DNA from: Candidatus Enterovibrio escicola
GTDB taxonomy: Bacteria > Pseudomonadota > Gammaproteobacteria > Enterobacterales > Vibrionaceae
Assembly: GCF_002464935.1 (NCBI RefSeq)
Contig: NZ_NBYY01000009.1
Coordinates: forward strand, 248,001-312,000
Direction of reading: 5' to 3'
DNA length: 64,000 nt
The notes beneath the pieces are model-generated. The model did no database searches and was not told the origin of the DNA. It saw only the letters and a list, made by a program, of their open reading frames with translations. Shown piece after piece: positions 21,159 to 31,539 of the stretch (its first letter is position 1; every line of letters starts with the position of its first letter). A program made the translations under genes and the position numbers.

Positions 21159-22136
21159 ATGGCACAGTATTTAGAGTTAAGCAGTATAATTAGTAAGAAT
21201 CAACTTGGACAGCGTCTGGATCAAGGGGTAGCAGAATTGTTTCCTGATTATTCACGCTCTCTGATTAAAAAATGGATTTTGACCGAGAAAGTAAGCGTAA
21301 ATGGAATGATGGTTAACAAACCACGTATAAAAATGATGGGTGGTGAAGCCATTGTTGTTCAGGTCGAAATTGAAGACGAGAAACGTTGGGAACCTCAGGA
21401 TATCCATCTCAATATCGTCTACGAAGATGAACACCTCCTAGTGATTAATAAGCCTCGAAACCTAGTCGTTCATCCAGGGGCAGGTTGTCCTGACGGTACA
21501 ATTCTTAATGCTCTGTTGTACCATTACCCGAATATTACGGAAGTACCTCGTGCGGGTATTATTCACCGTCTTGATAAAGATACCACAGGTCTCATGGTAG
21601 TGGCTAAAACTGTGCCAACGCAAACACGTCTAGTGCGTACATTGCAGAAACGAACAAATTTCACCCGTGAGTATGAAGCTATTGCTATTGGTACAATGAC
21701 TGGTGGTGGTTTGGTTGAAAAAGCAATCAGTAGGCATCCTCGCAAACGTACACACATGGCTGTGAATGAGTTAGGTAAATCAGCCAGCACACATTATCGT
21801 GTCGCAGAACATTTTCGTGCACATACCAGATTACGTTTACGTTTAGAAACTGGTCGTACGCACCAAATTCGTGTTCACATGGCATATCTGAATCACCCTA
21901 TAGTAGGTGACCAGTTATACAGTGGCCGGCCACGTCAGCCTCGAAATGCAGGTAATGAGTTGATTCAAGTTCTACGTGAGTTTGATCGTCAAGCACTGCA
22001 TGCAATTATGCTTCGTGTTGAACACCCGATTACGTGCAAGTTGATGGAATGGCATGCGCCTATACCAGAAGATATAGCTAAATTGATAGTCGTATTACGT
22101 GCTGATGCTGAAGAGTTTAGTAATTTGTATCCATGA
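21159..22136 (+). CDS. rluD: 23S rRNA pseudouridine(1911/1915/1917) synthase
   Basis: Makes the pseudouridines in helix 69 of 23S rRNA. 325 aa, typical for RluD. The N-terminal S4 domain (GQRLDQGVAELFPDYSRS) precedes the RluA-type catalytic domain with IIHRLDKDTTGLMVVAKT, whose Asp is the catalytic nucleophile, and RLETGRTHQIRVHMAYLNHP. The stop codon overlaps the ATG of pgeF (ATGA), so the two are probably translationally coupled, as elsewhere. Confidence 0.95.
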   Translation: MAQYLELSSIISKNQLGQRLDQGVAELFPDYSRSLIKKWILTEKVSVNGMMVNKPRIKMMGGEAIVVQVEIEDEKRWEPQDIHLNIVYEDEHLLVINKPRNLVVHPGAGCPDGTILNALLYHYPNITEVPRAGIIHRLDKDTTGLMVVAKTVPTQTRLVRTLQKRTNFTREYEAIAIGTMTGGGLVEKAISRHPRKRTHMAVNELGKSASTHYRVAEHFRAHTRLRLRLETGRTHQIRVHMAYLNHPIVGDQLYSGRPRQPRNAGNELIQVLREFDRQALHAIMLRVEHPITCKLMEWHAPIPEDIAKLIVVLRADAEEFSNLYP

Positions 22137-22879
22137 TCATGGATTGGATTACGCCAAACTGGCCTGCGCCGTCTAATGTCAAAGCCATTAGTACCACGCG
22201 TATGGGCGGAGTGAGTTTACCACCTTACAACTGTTTAAATTTAAGTAAGGATGTCGGGGATAATTCTGAACATGTTACGAAAAATCGCGCACTCTTTGCA
22301 AAAACAATGCAGATGGCATCGACGCCAGTCTGGCTTAATCAAGTACATGGAACAAAAGTGGTAACACTACCTCTGTCATCGACTTCCCTCATTCCTGTTG
22401 CCGATGGTTCTTATACTCGTGAGGTAGGTCAGGTGTGCACTATCATGACGGCAGATTGTCTCCCCGTTCTATTTTGTGATAAAGCCGGAACACAAGTGGC
22501 AGCAGTCCATGCGGGCTGGCGTGGACTACTCAACGGTGTGTTAGAGCAGGCTCTATCCCATTTCACAAACCCACATCATGTGATGGTTTGGTTAGGACCT
22601 GCCCTTGGGGCATCTGTGTTTGAAGTCGGTGGTGAAGTTCGTGAGCAGTTCATTATAAGTGATTCAAGCACTGATATTGCCTTTATACCTCAAAATGATC
22701 GTTGGTTAGCTGATATTTATTTACTAGCTAGTCATCGACTTAACCAGTTTGGAAAAATTAACATATATGGCGGGGATTTATGTACTGTATCTGCATCTGA
22801 CCGTTTTTTTTCATACCGTGTAGCACATAAAACAGGACGTCAAGCAAGTTGTATATGGATCACTCCTCGATCTTACTAA
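22133..22879 (+). CDS. pgeF: Peptidoglycan editing factor PgeF (YfiH), purine nucleoside phosphorylase-like
   Basis: Laccase-fold cytosolic protein of the DUF152 family. Homologues have been reported to prevent misincorporation of L-Ser into peptidoglycan precursors and to act on purine nucleosides. 248 aa. Key conserved blocks are STTRMGGVSLPPY, WLNQVHGTKV, MTADCLPVLFCD and AAVHAGWRG, which supply the His and Cys metal ligands. The ATG at 22133 overlaps the rluD stop; a second ATG at 22139 is equally plausible. clpB follows under its own promoter. Confidence 0.93.
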   Translation: MIMDWITPNWPAPSNVKAISTTRMGGVSLPPYNCLNLSKDVGDNSEHVTKNRALFAKTMQMASTPVWLNQVHGTKVVTLPLSSTSLIPVADGSYTREVGQVCTIMTADCLPVLFCDKAGTQVAAVHAGWRGLLNGVLEQALSHFTNPHHVMVWLGPALGASVFEVGGEVREQFIISDSSTDIAFIPQNDRWLADIYLLASHRLNQFGKINIYGGDLCTVSASDRFFSYRVAHKTGRQASCIWITPRSY

Positions 22880-22897
22880 TAAAGTTTCACCAAACAA

Positions 22898-22926
22898 CTT
22901 GAAATTGGTCTAGACTGCTCCCATTT
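22898..22926 (+). promoter_or_regulatory. Sigma32-type heat-shock promoter of clpB
   Basis: CTTGAAA (22898-22904) and CCCATTT (22920-22926) are separated by 15 nt, close to the sigma32 consensus CTTGAAA-N11-16-CCCCATNT. It lies 47 bp before the clpB ATG, where such a promoter is expected. Confidence 0.75.
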
Positions 22927-22931
22927 CATTT

Positions 22932-22951
22932 ACATAACATAACATAACATA
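22932..22951 (+). repeat. Four tandem ACATA units in clpB leader
   Basis: ACATA is repeated four times without interruption between the -10 element and the ribosome binding site (AAAGGAGGGG, 22961-22970). Confidence 0.8.
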
Positions 22952-22972
22952 ATGTAATTTAAAGGAGGGGCT

Positions 22973-25546
22973 ATGCGCCTTGACCGATTTACCAGCAAAT
23001 TCCAGTTGGCTATTTCAGACGCCCAGTCGCTGGCTCTAGGGAGGGATCACCAGTACATTGAACCCGTTCACTTGATGGTCTCTCTCCTTAATCAGGATAG
23101 CAGCACTATTCGACCTTTGATGATACTCCTTAATGTCGATGTCACTCAATTACGTTCTGGCTTAAGTCAACAACTCGACAAGTTACCTAAAGTGATCGGG
23201 ACAGGTGGTGATGTTCAGCTTTCACATGGCATAATCCTTCTTTTTAATATGTGTGATAAATTCTCACAAAATCGTAAAGATAAGTACATTTCATCTGAAT
23301 TATTTGTCCTTGCAGCCGTGGCTGATAAAGGTCCTCTGGGGGAGTTGCTTCGTAAATTAGCTCTGACCAGTAAAAAGATTGAAGATGCGATCAACAAATT
23401 GCGTGGTGATCAGAATGTTGATGATCCGAATTCAGAAGAAAATAGACAAGTATTGGAGAAATTCACTATTGACCTAACTGAGAAAGCTGAGCAGGGAAAA
23501 CTAGATCCTGTTATAGGTCGAGATGAAGAAATTCGTCGCACTATCCAAGTCCTTCAACGCCGAACTAAAAATAATCCTGTGATCATTGGTGAACCAGGTG
23601 TAGGTAAAACGGCCATTGTCGAGGGTCTTGCCCAGCGAATAGTGAATGGTGAAGTGCCAGAAGGTCTCCGCAATAAGCGAGTACTATCGCTTGACATGGG
23701 GTCCCTAGTGGCAGGAGCTAAGTATCGAGGTGAATTTGAAGAACGTTTGAAGTCAGTACTCAATGAGTTAGCAAAAGAAGAAGGTAACATCATTCTTTTT
23801 ATTGATGAAGTCCACACAATGGTGGGAGCCGGTAAAGCAGAAGGATCGATAGATGCTGGAAATATGCTTAAGCCTGCTCTTGCACGTGGTGAATTACATT
23901 GTGTGGGTGCGACCACATTGGATGAATATCGGAAGTATATAGAAAAAGATGCAGCTCTTGAACGTCGTTTCCAAAAAGTATTAGTGAACGAACCTACAGT
24001 GGAAGATACCATCGCCATACTACGCGGGCTTAAAGAGCGCTACGAACTTCACCATGCAGTAGAAATTACCGATCCTGCGATTGTGGCCTCAGCGACCTTA
24101 TCCCATCGCTACATATCTGATCGCCAACTACCTGATAAAGCGATTGATCTTATCGATGAAGCAGCATCTAGTATTCGTATGCAAATTGATTCGAAACCAG
24201 AGCAATTAGATAGGTTAGAACGACGTCTTATCCAACTTAAAATTGAACAACAGGCATTAGCAAAAGAAAATGATGATGCCAGTAAAAAACGTTTAGATAC
24301 GCTACAAGACGAAATTGATGTAAAAGAACGTGAATATGCGGAGCTTGAGGAAGTATGGGTTGCTGAAAAAGCGGCACTTTCAGGTACACAGCATATTAAA
24401 AGTTCATTAGAACAAGCACGTATCGACCTAGAAATTGCGCGGAGAGCCAGTGATTTAAATCGAATGTCAGAACTCCAGTATGGACGAATTCCAGAGCTCG
24501 AAAAGCAGTTAGATTTAGCAAGTCAAGCAGAAATGCAAGAAATGACGCTACTTAAAAACCGTGTAACTGATGCTGAAATTGCAGAAGTATTATCTCGTCA
24601 AACCGGTATCCCTGTTGCAAAAATGCTCGAAGGTGAAAAAGAAAAACTACTGAATATGGAAAATGAATTACATGGACGTGTTATTGGTCAAGAAGAAGCG
24701 GTGAGTTCAGTAGCCAACGCAATTCGCCGTAGTCGTGCTGGTTTGGCTGATCCAAATCGTCCTATTGGTTCTTTTCTCTTCCTAGGTCCTACGGGCGTAG
24801 GTAAGACTGAACTCTGTAAATCATTGGCGGAGTTCTTGTTCGACAGCAGTGTTTCTATGGTACGGATTGATATGTCCGAATTTATGGAGAAGCACTCAGT
24901 TGCTCGGCTAGTAGGTGCGCCTCCTGGCTATGTGGGCTACGAAGAGGGAGGCTATCTAACCGAAGCTGTTCGACGTCGTCCCTATTCGGTGATCTTGCTT
25001 GATGAAATAGAAAAAGCCCACCCTGATGTATTTAATTTGTTGCTGCAAGTCCTCGACGACGGGCGACTTACGGATGGACAAGGGCGGACTGTTGATTTCC
25101 GTAATACCGTGGTGATAATGACATCTAACTTGGGTTCTGATCGTATTCAAGAATATTCTTCCGAACTGGACTATGATTGCTTAAAAGTTACGGTTATGGA
25201 TGTTGTAAATAAACACTTCCGTCCTGAATTCATTAATCGTATTGACGAGGTTGTCGTATTCCATCCGCTAGGGCAAGATCACATTAAAGAGATTGCAGGT
25301 ATTCAACTTCAATATCTTGCTAGACGCATGACAGAACGTGATCTGACCTTAGAAGTCACGGGTGAAGCACTTAACTTGATTTCGAAAATTGGTTTTGATC
25401 CTGTATATGGTGCACGTCCACTCAAACGAGTGATTCAGCAACTTATTGAAAATCCACTGGCACAATCAATACTGAAAGGTGAAGTGAAACCGGGAAAACC
25501 TATAAGGCTTATTGTTGAAAATGAGAAAATAAAAGCGATACAATAG
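22973..25546 (+). CDS. clpB: ATP-dependent disaggregase ClpB (Hsp104 family)
   Basis: Heat-shock AAA+ hexamer that threads aggregated proteins together with DnaK. 857 aa, the same length as E. coli ClpB, starting [11 protein letters not shown]. Domains in order are the N-terminal Clp repeat, NBD1 with GEPGVGKT and [12 protein letters not shown], the coiled-coil middle domain (rich in Glu, Lys and Arg, about residues 410-520), NBD2 with GPTGVGKTE and [12 protein letters not shown], and the sensor-2 region [10 protein letters not shown]. The pore-loop Tyr is in [15 protein letters not shown] strong AGGAGG precedes the ATG and a sigma32-type promoter lies upstream. Intact. Confidence 0.97.
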   Translation: MRLDRFTSKFQLAISDAQSLALGRDHQYIEPVHLMVSLLNQDSSTIRPLMILLNVDVTQLRSGLSQQLDKLPKVIGTGGDVQLSHGIILLFNMCDKFSQNRKDKYISSELFVLAAVADKGPLGELLRKLALTSKKIEDAINKLRGDQNVDDPNSEENRQVLEKFTIDLTEKAEQGKLDPVIGRDEEIRRTIQVLQRRTKNNPVIIGEPGVGKTAIVEGLAQRIVNGEVPEGLRNKRVLSLDMGSLVAGAKYRGEFEERLKSVLNELAKEEGNIILFIDEVHTMVGAGKAEGSIDAGNMLKPALARGELHCVGATTLDEYRKYIEKDAALERRFQKVLVNEPTVEDTIAILRGLKERYELHHAVEITDPAIVASATLSHRYISDRQLPDKAIDLIDEAASSIRMQIDSKPEQLDRLERRLIQLKIEQQALAKENDDASKKRLDTLQDEIDVKEREYAELEEVWVAEKAALSGTQHIKSSLEQARIDLEIARRASDLNRMSELQYGRIPELEKQLDLASQAEMQEMTLLKNRVTDAEIAEVLSRQTGIPVAKMLEGEKEKLLNMENELHGRVIGQEEAVSSVANAIRRSRAGLADPNRPIGSFLFLGPTGVGKTELCKSLAEFLFDSSVSMVRIDMSEFMEKHSVARLVGAPPGYVGYEEGGYLTEAVRRRPYSVILLDEIEKAHPDVFNLLLQVLDDGRLTDGQGRTVDFRNTVVIMTSNLGSDRIQEYSSELDYDCLKVTVMDVVNKHFRPEFINRIDEVVVFHPLGQDHIKEIAGIQLQYLARRMTERDLTLEVTGEALNLISKIGFDPVYGARPLKRVIQQLIENPLAQSILKGEVKPGKPIRLIVENEKIKAIQ

Positions 25547-25599
25547 TATTTAGGCCTTTTTGGCACAAAAAAATAGTAAAAAAATAGGGTATCGACCGT

Positions 25600-25790
25600 A
25601 GTGACTAGCAAAAATATCGTTGCTAGTCATGTTATTTAACCTTCCCAGTTAAATATACGTACATGGATTGTCAAAAGGGAATAAAAGAGCAAATGATCGA
25701 ACTTGCTATGAACAATAAAAGTATTCGCAACTCCTCTCGACTGCTCCACATCAGCATTAATGCGGTTGTTTGGGTTTTAAAAAATTTAAT
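25600..25790 (+). mobile_element. IS1-family InsA remnant
   Basis: Plus-strand frame reads GIKEQMIELAMNNKSIRNSS then LLHISINAVVWVLKNL, matching the C-terminal helix-turn-helix of IS1 InsA. It is cut at 25791 by an IS982 end. Confidence 0.65.
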
Positions 25791-26246
25791 TTAACCTCAA
25801 ATCTGCATAAGAGCTTACTTATCAAGCCACGTCATCTTAATGCTAGGCTTCTTTGGTTGAAATGAATACGCGATAATCCCTGCCAGCAAGTTGACCATAA
25901 AACTGATACAACTACAATGCTGAGAATGCTCGATTTGAGATATGTTATTTAGTTAGTCAAAAACAGTTTCAATAATAATCGTTTCCAGAGCATCATGCGA
26001 TCCCAAAATTTCATCACTTTGGGTTTCATATTCTTTTTCACACCAGTTATCTGTGTAACTCCCTTGTCTGCGAGTTCTCGCCCCAATGGATCATAGATAT
26101 AATATTTATCTCCGTATAAACACCCCCAAATCTCATCAGCTATTTCTGATACAGACTTTTTATCATCCAAGTTAGCCGTCGGCACTTTGATTGAGATAAT
26201 GCCCTCTTAGTCATTAATAATTAACCTGATCTGCGCATAAGAAATG
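25791..26246 (-). mobile_element. IS982-family truncated copy with a second, opposite end
   Basis: The right end TTAACCTCAAATCTGCATAAG at 25791 is followed on the minus strand by the last about 110 transposase codons. The far side (26221-26246) carries a left-end stub (AACCTGATCTGCGCATAAG) in the opposite orientation. The middle and N-terminal parts are deleted. Confidence 0.75.
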
Positions 26247-26330
26247 TTTACTGTTTAGGTGGCCTGCCGTTATTCTTAAAGAAATGGCATTAGCCGCTTG
26301 ACTGGAAAGTGTCATATTTCAAACCTAAAT
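26247..26330 (+). mobile_element. IS30-family (type A) 3' scrap
   Basis: Reads PAVILKEMALAA then a stop and ESVIFQT, the C-terminal end of the type-A IS30 transposase as at 63650-63720. Confidence 0.55.
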
Positions 26331-26448
26331 TTAAACTCTCACAAGGAGAAATTTAAAGTATTAAAAAATCTGCATTTAAGACTTGTTCATTTACCACTAC
26401 ATCATCAGATGTCTACTACTGAACAAATTTACATTATTGAGGTGATCC

Positions 26449-27273
26449 ATGAGTTTTTTAAATAAATTACCTATTGAATTTCCGTTTCCTAATAAAGTTC
26501 AAACTGTTATATGTTGTGACTTAGATGAAACCTACATTCCATTCGATTCTAATAATAAATCTAAAGGTGGCGTTGAATGTTTGGAAGGATTTATGTGCTC
26601 AAAGGGCGTAGAAAATGGAATGGTCCTCGGCTGGATTACGGGTTCAAGCCGTAACGCTATTTTCCATAAAGTGCATAATTATATCAATAGAAGTCCTAGC
26701 TTTATTTGCTGTAGTCTGAGTACTGAGTTCTATTGGATTAAAGTTGGTGAGTTAAAGTCATCTAAATCTTGGAAACAAAGAATTATTAAGTCAGGCTATG
26801 ACAGATACAAGGTAGGTGAAATTATTAAATCAGCAAAAAACAAAAACATAGTACTTATCAAGCAGCCTGATAATTATCAGGGTGACTTTAAAATAAGTTA
26901 TTACTATAAAATCAATGATAACATAGAGAGCGACTTTTCATGGCTAAAAGAAGAGGCTGCCAACGCTAATTGCCACATTATATTGACAAAATCTAATCCT
27001 GCAGTTAGCGATCATAGTGATTATTACGATATCGAATTTATACCCACCTGTTGTGGAAAAGATGAAGCTGTTTTATTCGTTATGCAGAAACTAGGTTTAG
27101 ACAAAAAAGCCATTTACTCTTTCGGAGATAGTTGTAATGATTTCCCTATGTTCTTAAAATCTGGTAACGGTTACTTAGTCTCTAATGCCGATCCTTATGC
27201 GATAGCACTATATGGGTCTTGCCTTGAAAAGGCTTATTGCCACGGTATTTTAAGTGTTTTAAATAGAATCTGA
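26449..27273 (+). CDS. HAD-superfamily sugar phosphatase, NtdB-like
   Basis: 274 aa HAD hydrolase with the sucrose-phosphate-phosphatase type cap. Motif I is CCDLDETY (nucleophile Asp24, acid Asp26), motif II is GWITGSS, and motif IV is FGDSCNDF (Asp227, Asp231). CDxDETY, GWxTGSS, the FYYK-like segment and YDxxFIPxxxGK resemble Bacillus NtdB, a kanosamine-6-phosphate phosphatase of neotrehalosadiamine synthesis. That comparison is from memory and unaligned. No ntdA or ntdC partner is present; neighbours are IS relics on both sides. Codons are strongly A/T-ending (ATT, AAA, TTA), unlike clpB, which hints at a different origin. GAGGTG precedes the ATG. The phosphatase call is secure; the substrate is inference. 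Confidence 0.75.
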   Translation: MSFLNKLPIEFPFPNKVQTVICCDLDETYIPFDSNNKSKGGVECLEGFMCSKGVENGMVLGWITGSSRNAIFHKVHNYINRSPSFICCSLSTEFYWIKVGELKSSKSWKQRIIKSGYDRYKVGEIIKSAKNKNIVLIKQPDNYQGDFKISYYYKINDNIESDFSWLKEEAANANCHIILTKSNPAVSDHSDYYDIEFIPTCCGKDEAVLFVMQKLGLDKKAIYSFGDSCNDFPMFLKSGNGYLVSNADPYAIALYGSCLEKAYCHGILSVLNRI

Positions 27274-27283
27274 CTATGATTAT

Positions 27284-27355
27284 TAAAACTATTGAGTACA
27301 TGAACTGTTAGGTGACGGCAAATAAATTACGGCTATGTATACAATAGGTTGTAAT
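27284..27355. mobile_element. IS1-like terminal scrap
   Basis: Contains TATTGAGTACATGAAC and TATGTATACAATAGGTTG as an imperfect inverted pair, plus GACGGCAAATAAATT, which recurs near 40635 and in altered form near 56470. Confidence 0.4.
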
Positions 27356-27450
27356 GGTTCCTTAGTATGACTTACAACCAACTTGTATACTACTACAGAT
27401 ATCATGTGTCCTAACAGGATTTATCATCCATACAAAATTTATTTTCTAGA

Positions 27451-28508
27451 GGTGTTGTTGATTAAATCTGGCCGATAACACACTGATCTCAATCTTCTTT
27501 ACATTCTTAATTTGTCTGCTAGCAAACGGGCATAACGAATCTTATGACTTTATTCATTGCTTCCACATTTGCTAGCACTTCACCAACTTCAACATTGTAA
27601 TCACGAAGAGTGAGTTTAGATCTCAGCAACTGTTTATAGCGAAATATTGTTGTTTCTGCTAATGAGCGTTTGTGATAACCAAGTCCTTTTTCCACTCCGC
27701 CAATTTATCTTCTTCTAACGCCTTTAACATTTCATTTCTAGCATGCCCTTCCTCTCAGTACCCCGCGTTGCTTCGAGGTGGAATATTGTGCGATATTCCT
27801 TTGTTCTTTAGTACGTGGTTGACATGCTTGTGTGTCATACACTCCATCAGCACTGACTTGCTGTATCTTTCGTCGTAAAAGGTTAAGCAATGTAGGTAAA
27901 ACAGCATCGTCCCCTACAGAAATTAGGCTAACTTCTACAGCAACAACCTCATGATCAGACACATCAACGGCAAGATGAAGTTTTCGCTAGATACACCGTA
28001 TCTCCTTACTGTGTTTACTCGTTTTCCATTCACCTTCGTCGTATCTTTTTAGGGCTGTGGCATCAATAACGACGTGGGCGACAGCTCCTCAACTCAGTAA
28101 ACAATACTTAACTTTACGGTCTTAAAACGCATGACTAATGCAGGTGTATATAGCGAATTCCAGTAGGATATTCATCAACGTAAAAATCGAATTAAGAAAA
28201 CCTTCTAATCCACGAAGTGGGAGCCTAACAATAGCTTTCACCGTCAGTGCCGTTTCAATCGCAGTCTCCGAAAATATAAACCCACAGCCACGATGAACGT
28301 GATGCTTTAGACAAAGCCATGCCTTAATAGCAGCGAGCAGCGACGTTTATTCAAAAAGTCACTGAGCTACTGTTTACTAATACTTTGATTATATTGTTTC
28401 TAGCTGCTGATCTTGTTCATGCTCTTTCCCATTATAATCTTCCGCTTAATTCCATGATAATCTGATCGTAGAAATTACGATTAGTCAAAATATTTTGGAA
28501 ACAACAAC
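27451..28508 (-). mobile_element. IS5-family (IS903-like) full-length relic
   Basis: Ends GGTGTTGTTGATTAAATC and GGAAACAACAAC. On the minus strand the transposase is present nearly end to end but broken by frameshifts. 27738-27962 holds VVAVEVSLISVGDDAVLPTL and IQQVSADGVYDTQAC. Confidence 0.85.
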
Positions 28509-28549
28509 TTTTATAGAAGGAAATAAATTAATTAGACATATGATCTAAA

Positions 28550-29505
28550 TTACCTCAGATATTCATAAGCGCTTGCTTACCAAGCCGCATCATCTTGATG
28601 ATCGTCTTCTTTGATTGAAAGGAATACTCGATGACCCCGCCAGCAAGTTTCCCATAAAGCTGACAAAACTACGGTGCCAAGAATACTTGATTTTAGATAT
28701 GTTTTTTAGTTGATCAAAAACGGTTTAAATAATAAATCGTTTCCAGAAGATCAGGCGATCCCAAAGTTTTATAACTTTGGGTTTCATATGTTTTTTCACA
28801 CCCGTTATCAGTGTCACTCCCTTGTCTACGAGTTCCTGCTCCAATGGATCAGAGAGATAACCTTTGTCTCCGTGTAAACACGCCCAGAGCTCGTCAACCA
28901 TTTCCGACACAGGCTTTCTATCATCCACGTTAGCCGTCGTGACTTTGATTTGAAATAATACCGATCATTGATAATAAGGTATAATTTTAGGCCGTAGAAC
29001 CACCCCAGCGTTCCTTTTTCTCGCTTCGCGGCACCTTTAAAAACCTGATATCTGAGAATGCGTAGGGTATGACAAACCTGTAGCTCGGACGAATCAACGA
29101 AGGCAATGCCTGACGGTTAGTGAGGTAAGAGCAAAGCGGAACCAGAACACATTTCATGCGTTTGAGCATTCTCGTGTAGCTAACTAATTCAGAAAATTCG
29201 TTAGGGAGGGAGCGGCAAATAAAGTGGATGTAAGAGATTTCCAAGTCATAAAACCATGATGGATTAAAGGAAAAATAATTGTTATGACTTCACTGATTGG
29301 AAGGTCAGAAGGTTTATTCTTTGTTTAGGTACCTAAGTCCAGTATTTTCACCAAGCAGGTAGAAAAACCAGACAAAAGTCATCGACATTGGTGAAGACAG
29401 TATTTGAATTATTCAGACTAACGTCCTTATTCGACTGATGATTTTTTCAAAAACTTTAAACTCGACTTTGGTATTTAGTTCATTTCTCATTCTAACCTAG
29501 GGTTA
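28550..29505 (-). mobile_element. IS982-family near full-length relic
   Basis: Right end TTACCTCAGATATTCATAAG at 28550, left end near 29505. Minus-strand pieces at 28725-28928 (MDDRKPVSEMVDELW, GDKGYLSDPLEQELVDKG) and 28987-29244 (YIHFICRSLPNEFSELVSYT) read IS982 transposase with frameshifts between them. Confidence 0.85.
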
Positions 29506-29629
29506 GGCTAATGCACCATTCAAAACAGTCTATGAACCGCTTCTCCATAATATTTAGAAATGGATAAAAAGACTACGTATAACAGAACACAATAAAGAAG
29601 CGATGACAGGTTATTTCCTAAATTACGTT

Positions 29630-29872
29630 CTATAATATCATGTACTTTTCCATCAATTCATCATATGTTTCCCTTTTGTCAGGATTGTTGATGATACAAT
29701 TAGTGATGGGACAGACTGATTGACATGTTGGCTTCTCATAGAGACCTACGCATTCCGTGCATTTATTTGGATCAATCTGGTATATTTCTATACCAAAAAT
29801 AATTGCTTCGTTCGGACATTCTGGATCACACATGTCACAGTTAATGCATTTCTCGGTAATCAAGAGTGCCAT
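29630..29872 (-). CDS. yfhL: YfhL-family 2x[4Fe-4S] ferredoxin
   Basis: 80 aa cytosolic ferredoxin. Two Cys clusters are seen: CINCDMCDPECPNEAI and CTECVGLYEKPTCQSVCP, an Alvin-type arrangement with an insert in the second cluster as in E. coli YfhL (86 aa). It begins 3 bp after the trhP stop, so the two form an operon and may be functionally linked; supply of electrons or a cluster to TrhP is inference. A 124-bp gap separates its stop from an IS982 relic. Confidence 0.92.
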   Translation of the reverse strand: MALLITEKCINCDMCDPECPNEAIIFGIEIYQIDPNKCTECVGLYEKPTCQSVCPITNCIINNPDKRETYDELMEKYMIL

Positions 29873-29875
29873 AAA

Positions 29876-31273
29876 TTACACATCTGCCGTTTGAGTGGCA
29901 TTTGGTCTACGGGTGTTTGTTCCTTCTACGAGGTTTCGTATGAGAAGAGCAAATGTAAGATCCTTGTCCAGTGGAACTGGAATAAAGACGAAGTAACCAT
30001 TACCTTTCGCATCGTAGATGACTTGATTCTTATCGTTTTCCATAGTTTCTAGTGTGAAAATTACATTTCCTTTTGGTGTCATCAACTCTAATGAATCACC
30101 CACGATGAATTTATTCTTCACTTCTACCTCAGCCAGGTATCCGCGGCGTTTCCCTGTAAACACACCGACAAACTGCTGCCGTTCTGAGACAGAATATCCG
30201 TACTCGTAGTTTTGGTATTTACTATGAGTGTGGCGACGAAGGAAGCCTTCGGTGTAACCTCGGTGAGACAATTGATCTAATGTTGACATTAGGGTTTCGT
30301 CAAACGGTTTTCCAGCACTGGCATCATCAATCGCTTTGCGATAGACTTGTGCAGTACGTGCACAGTAGTAGAATGATTTGGTACGGCCTTCAATTTTCAA
30401 TGAGTGAACACCCATTTTGGTGAGGCGATCAACGTGCTGTATAGCACGGAGATCTTTTGAGTTCATGAGGTAAGTGCCGTGCTCGTCTTCGAATGCTGCA
30501 AGTTTTTCATCTGGACGGTGCGCTTCTCTGATTAATACGACTTCATTTGTAGGCTTACCCAAACCCAAGGTATTATCAGGCTGTTCTTCTACTTCTTTAA
30601 CCCGCTTAGCTGTATCAGCTTGAATTTCTACGATTTGACCTACATCATCTTCAGTAGCTTTCTCGATTTTATATTCCCAACGACAAGCATTAGTACACGT
30701 GCCTTGGTTAGGATCACGTTTGTTGATGTAACCAGAAATTAGGCAGCGTCCAGAATAAGCCATGCAAAGTGCGCCATGAACGAATATTTCTAATTCAGTT
30801 TCAGGACAATTTTCACGAATCTCTTCAATCTCTTCAAGAGATAGTTCACGTGAAAGAATAACACGTTCAACGCCTTGTGTAGACCAGAACTTAACTGTTG
30901 CCCAGTTAACCGCATTAGCCTGCACTGAAAGGTGAACAGGAATTGTAGGAAAGGCTTCACGTACCATCATGATTAAACCTGGATCAGATATGATGAATGC
31001 ATCAGGAGCCATTTCTACAATAGGTATAAGATCATGTATAAATGTTCTCAGTTTAGAATTATGAGGATGGATATTGCAAACTAAGTAGAATTTTTTACCC
31101 AACACGTGTGCTTCATCGATACCAATTTTTAGATTTTCATGGTTAAATTCGTTGTTACGTACACGGAGGCTGTAACGTGGTTGACCGGCATAAACAGCAT
31201 CAGCTCCATACGCGAAAGCATAACGCATGTTTTTCAAGCTGCCTGCAGGAGACAGAAGTTCTGGTATAAACAT
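29876..31273 (-). CDS. trhP: tRNA hydroxylation protein TrhP (U32 peptidase-like, YegQ)
   Basis: U32-family protein required for prephenate-dependent 5-hydroxyuridine formation at tRNA position 34. 465 aa against about 453 in E. coli. Near-identical blocks are MRYAFAYGADAVYAGQPRYS, HLSVQANAVNWATVKFW, VILSRELSLEEIEEIRE, FVHGALCMAYSGRC and KIEGRTKSFYYCARTAQVYR. Four Cys in the GRCLISGY...GTCTNACRWEY region are the conserved set proposed to bind an Fe-S cluster. It is first in an operon with yfhL. Its metabolite partner prephenate comes from the chorismate mutase activity of TyrA, also retained here. Confidence 0.94.
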   Translation of the reverse strand: MFIPELLSPAGSLKNMRYAFAYGADAVYAGQPRYSLRVRNNEFNHENLKIGIDEAHVLGKKFYLVCNIHPHNSKLRTFIHDLIPIVEMAPDAFIISDPGLIMMVREAFPTIPVHLSVQANAVNWATVKFWSTQGVERVILSRELSLEEIEEIRENCPETELEIFVHGALCMAYSGRCLISGYINKRDPNQGTCTNACRWEYKIEKATEDDVGQIVEIQADTAKRVKEVEEQPDNTLGLGKPTNEVVLIREAHRPDEKLAAFEDEHGTYLMNSKDLRAIQHVDRLTKMGVHSLKIEGRTKSFYYCARTAQVYRKAIDDASAGKPFDETLMSTLDQLSHRGYTEGFLRRHTHSKYQNYEYGYSVSERQQFVGVFTGKRRGYLAEVEVKNKFIVGDSLELMTPKGNVIFTLETMENDKNQVIYDAKGNGYFVFIPVPLDKDLTFALLIRNLVEGTNTRRPNATQTADV

Positions 31274-31539
31274 AGTAATTATTTCTTTTTGTCTGAGTGT
31301 AAGTCAATCGCATTAAAAAAGGTGCGTGCGAAGGATTCAGGATTTTACTGTTATCTCGTTGATATAGCCAGTTTCATTCTGCCAACCAATTGAAGAAAGT
31401 GATATCATCCATGATCTCCTACGGATTTATTAAAAGGATGTGTGTAAATTAACACTCATATGAATTATAAAATGCGGTGTTTTCTTATACTCTGGCTTCG
31501 TTATTCTGACGGTGTACCTCGTGATTGATAAGTGGATTT

